Origin: Baylisascaris procyonis
Lineage: Eukaryota > Nematoda > Chromadorea > Rhabditida > Ascarididae
DNA: 64,000 nucleotides
Direction of reading: 5' to 3'
Assembly: GCA_037389465.1 (NCBI GenBank)
Contig: JAZARR010000171.1
Location: forward strand, 2,542,001-2,606,000
Numbering within the stretch: the first letter of the stretch is position 1; each line of letters starts with the position of its first letter. Below, one piece after another: positions 63,671 through 64,000 of the stretch. The position numbers and the translations under genes were made by a program. The notes below the pieces were generated by a model. It worked only from the letters and a program-made list of their open reading frames with translations. It had not been told where the DNA came from and ran no database searches.

Positions 63671-64000
63671 GCTTTAAAAAAATTCGCTAAATGAACCATA
63701 AGCGAAGAATCGCATGTTCAGCTGCGAAAAGTGACTTACAAGGAGTGAATCTTTGAAAGAGTTGTCTAAAGATGCATGCTTAATCTACTTGGAGGCCAGA
63801 CACCATGCTCACATCATTTCTACATCTGCATCTGCATGCGGCATTCATTCCGATGTATGGAACAGAGTGGTAAAAGTATATGCAAAGAAAGCTATATTTG
63901 CCATGGGTGATAAGTAGAGGGGAAAAAAAGAAGAAAGAGGCTGCTGCAGTATAAAATAAGATGGAGTTTCAAGGAGATTTTGTTAGCCTAATCCGAGAAA
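63671..64000. other. Downstream flank, nothing seen
   Basis: No open frame, repeat or recognisable signal apart from short A-rich stretches. Confidence 0.6.

Overview
The window is eukaryotic, AT-rich (about two thirds A+T by eye) and intron-dense. It is most likely from a nematode. The evidence is short pyrimidine-rich 3' splice sites of the TTTCAG type, a Str-type seven-transmembrane chemoreceptor (a nematode-restricted family), a CAP/SCP secreted protein of the Ancylostoma-secreted-protein type, and an IFT140 gene preceded by a perfect RFX/DAF-19 X-box. The many long introns and abundant (TA)n tracts would suit a parasitic lineage such as Spir​urina, but that is a guess.

Layout. 1-22,924 (minus): IFT140 (C. 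elegans che-11), 32 exons with consistent splice phases, 1,286 codons in the window, C-terminus off the left edge. One of its introns holds two nearly identical LTRs in inverted orientation with a primer-binding-site-like sequence between them; another appears to be a GC-AG intron. 22,925-25,255: divergent intergenic region with the X-box at 23,909-23,922. 25,256-29,671 (plus): complete six-exon gene for a 225-residue secreted CAP protein with all four tetrad residues. 29,672-33,832: intergenic, with two higher-GC, ORF-dense islands that I cannot identify. 33,833-37,801 (minus): complete five-exon gene for a 333-residue Str-type chemoreceptor. 37,802-55,712: gene-poor, with simple repeats and a phase-compatible pair of membrane-protein exons (minus, 42.4-43.2 kb). 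55,713-56,360 (minus): two-exon gene for an 80-residue secreted, dibasic-processed peptide precursor that I do not recognise. 56,361-62,903: nothing convincing apart from repeats. 62,904-63,670 (plus): 3' exons of a gene whose product is not identified.

Functional links. IFT140 is a core IFT-A subunit needed for retrograde transport and for ciliary membrane-protein traffic, and nematode chemoreceptors work in the ciliated endings that IFT builds. This is a family-level link and does not show that the two genes are co-regulated. The CAP protein and the small peptide are both secretory-pathway products.

Limits. Gene models were built by eye from splice sites, phase bookkeeping and recalled family features. 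Exons of unknown proteins lacking a start codon could easily be missed in the 38-62 kb stretch.
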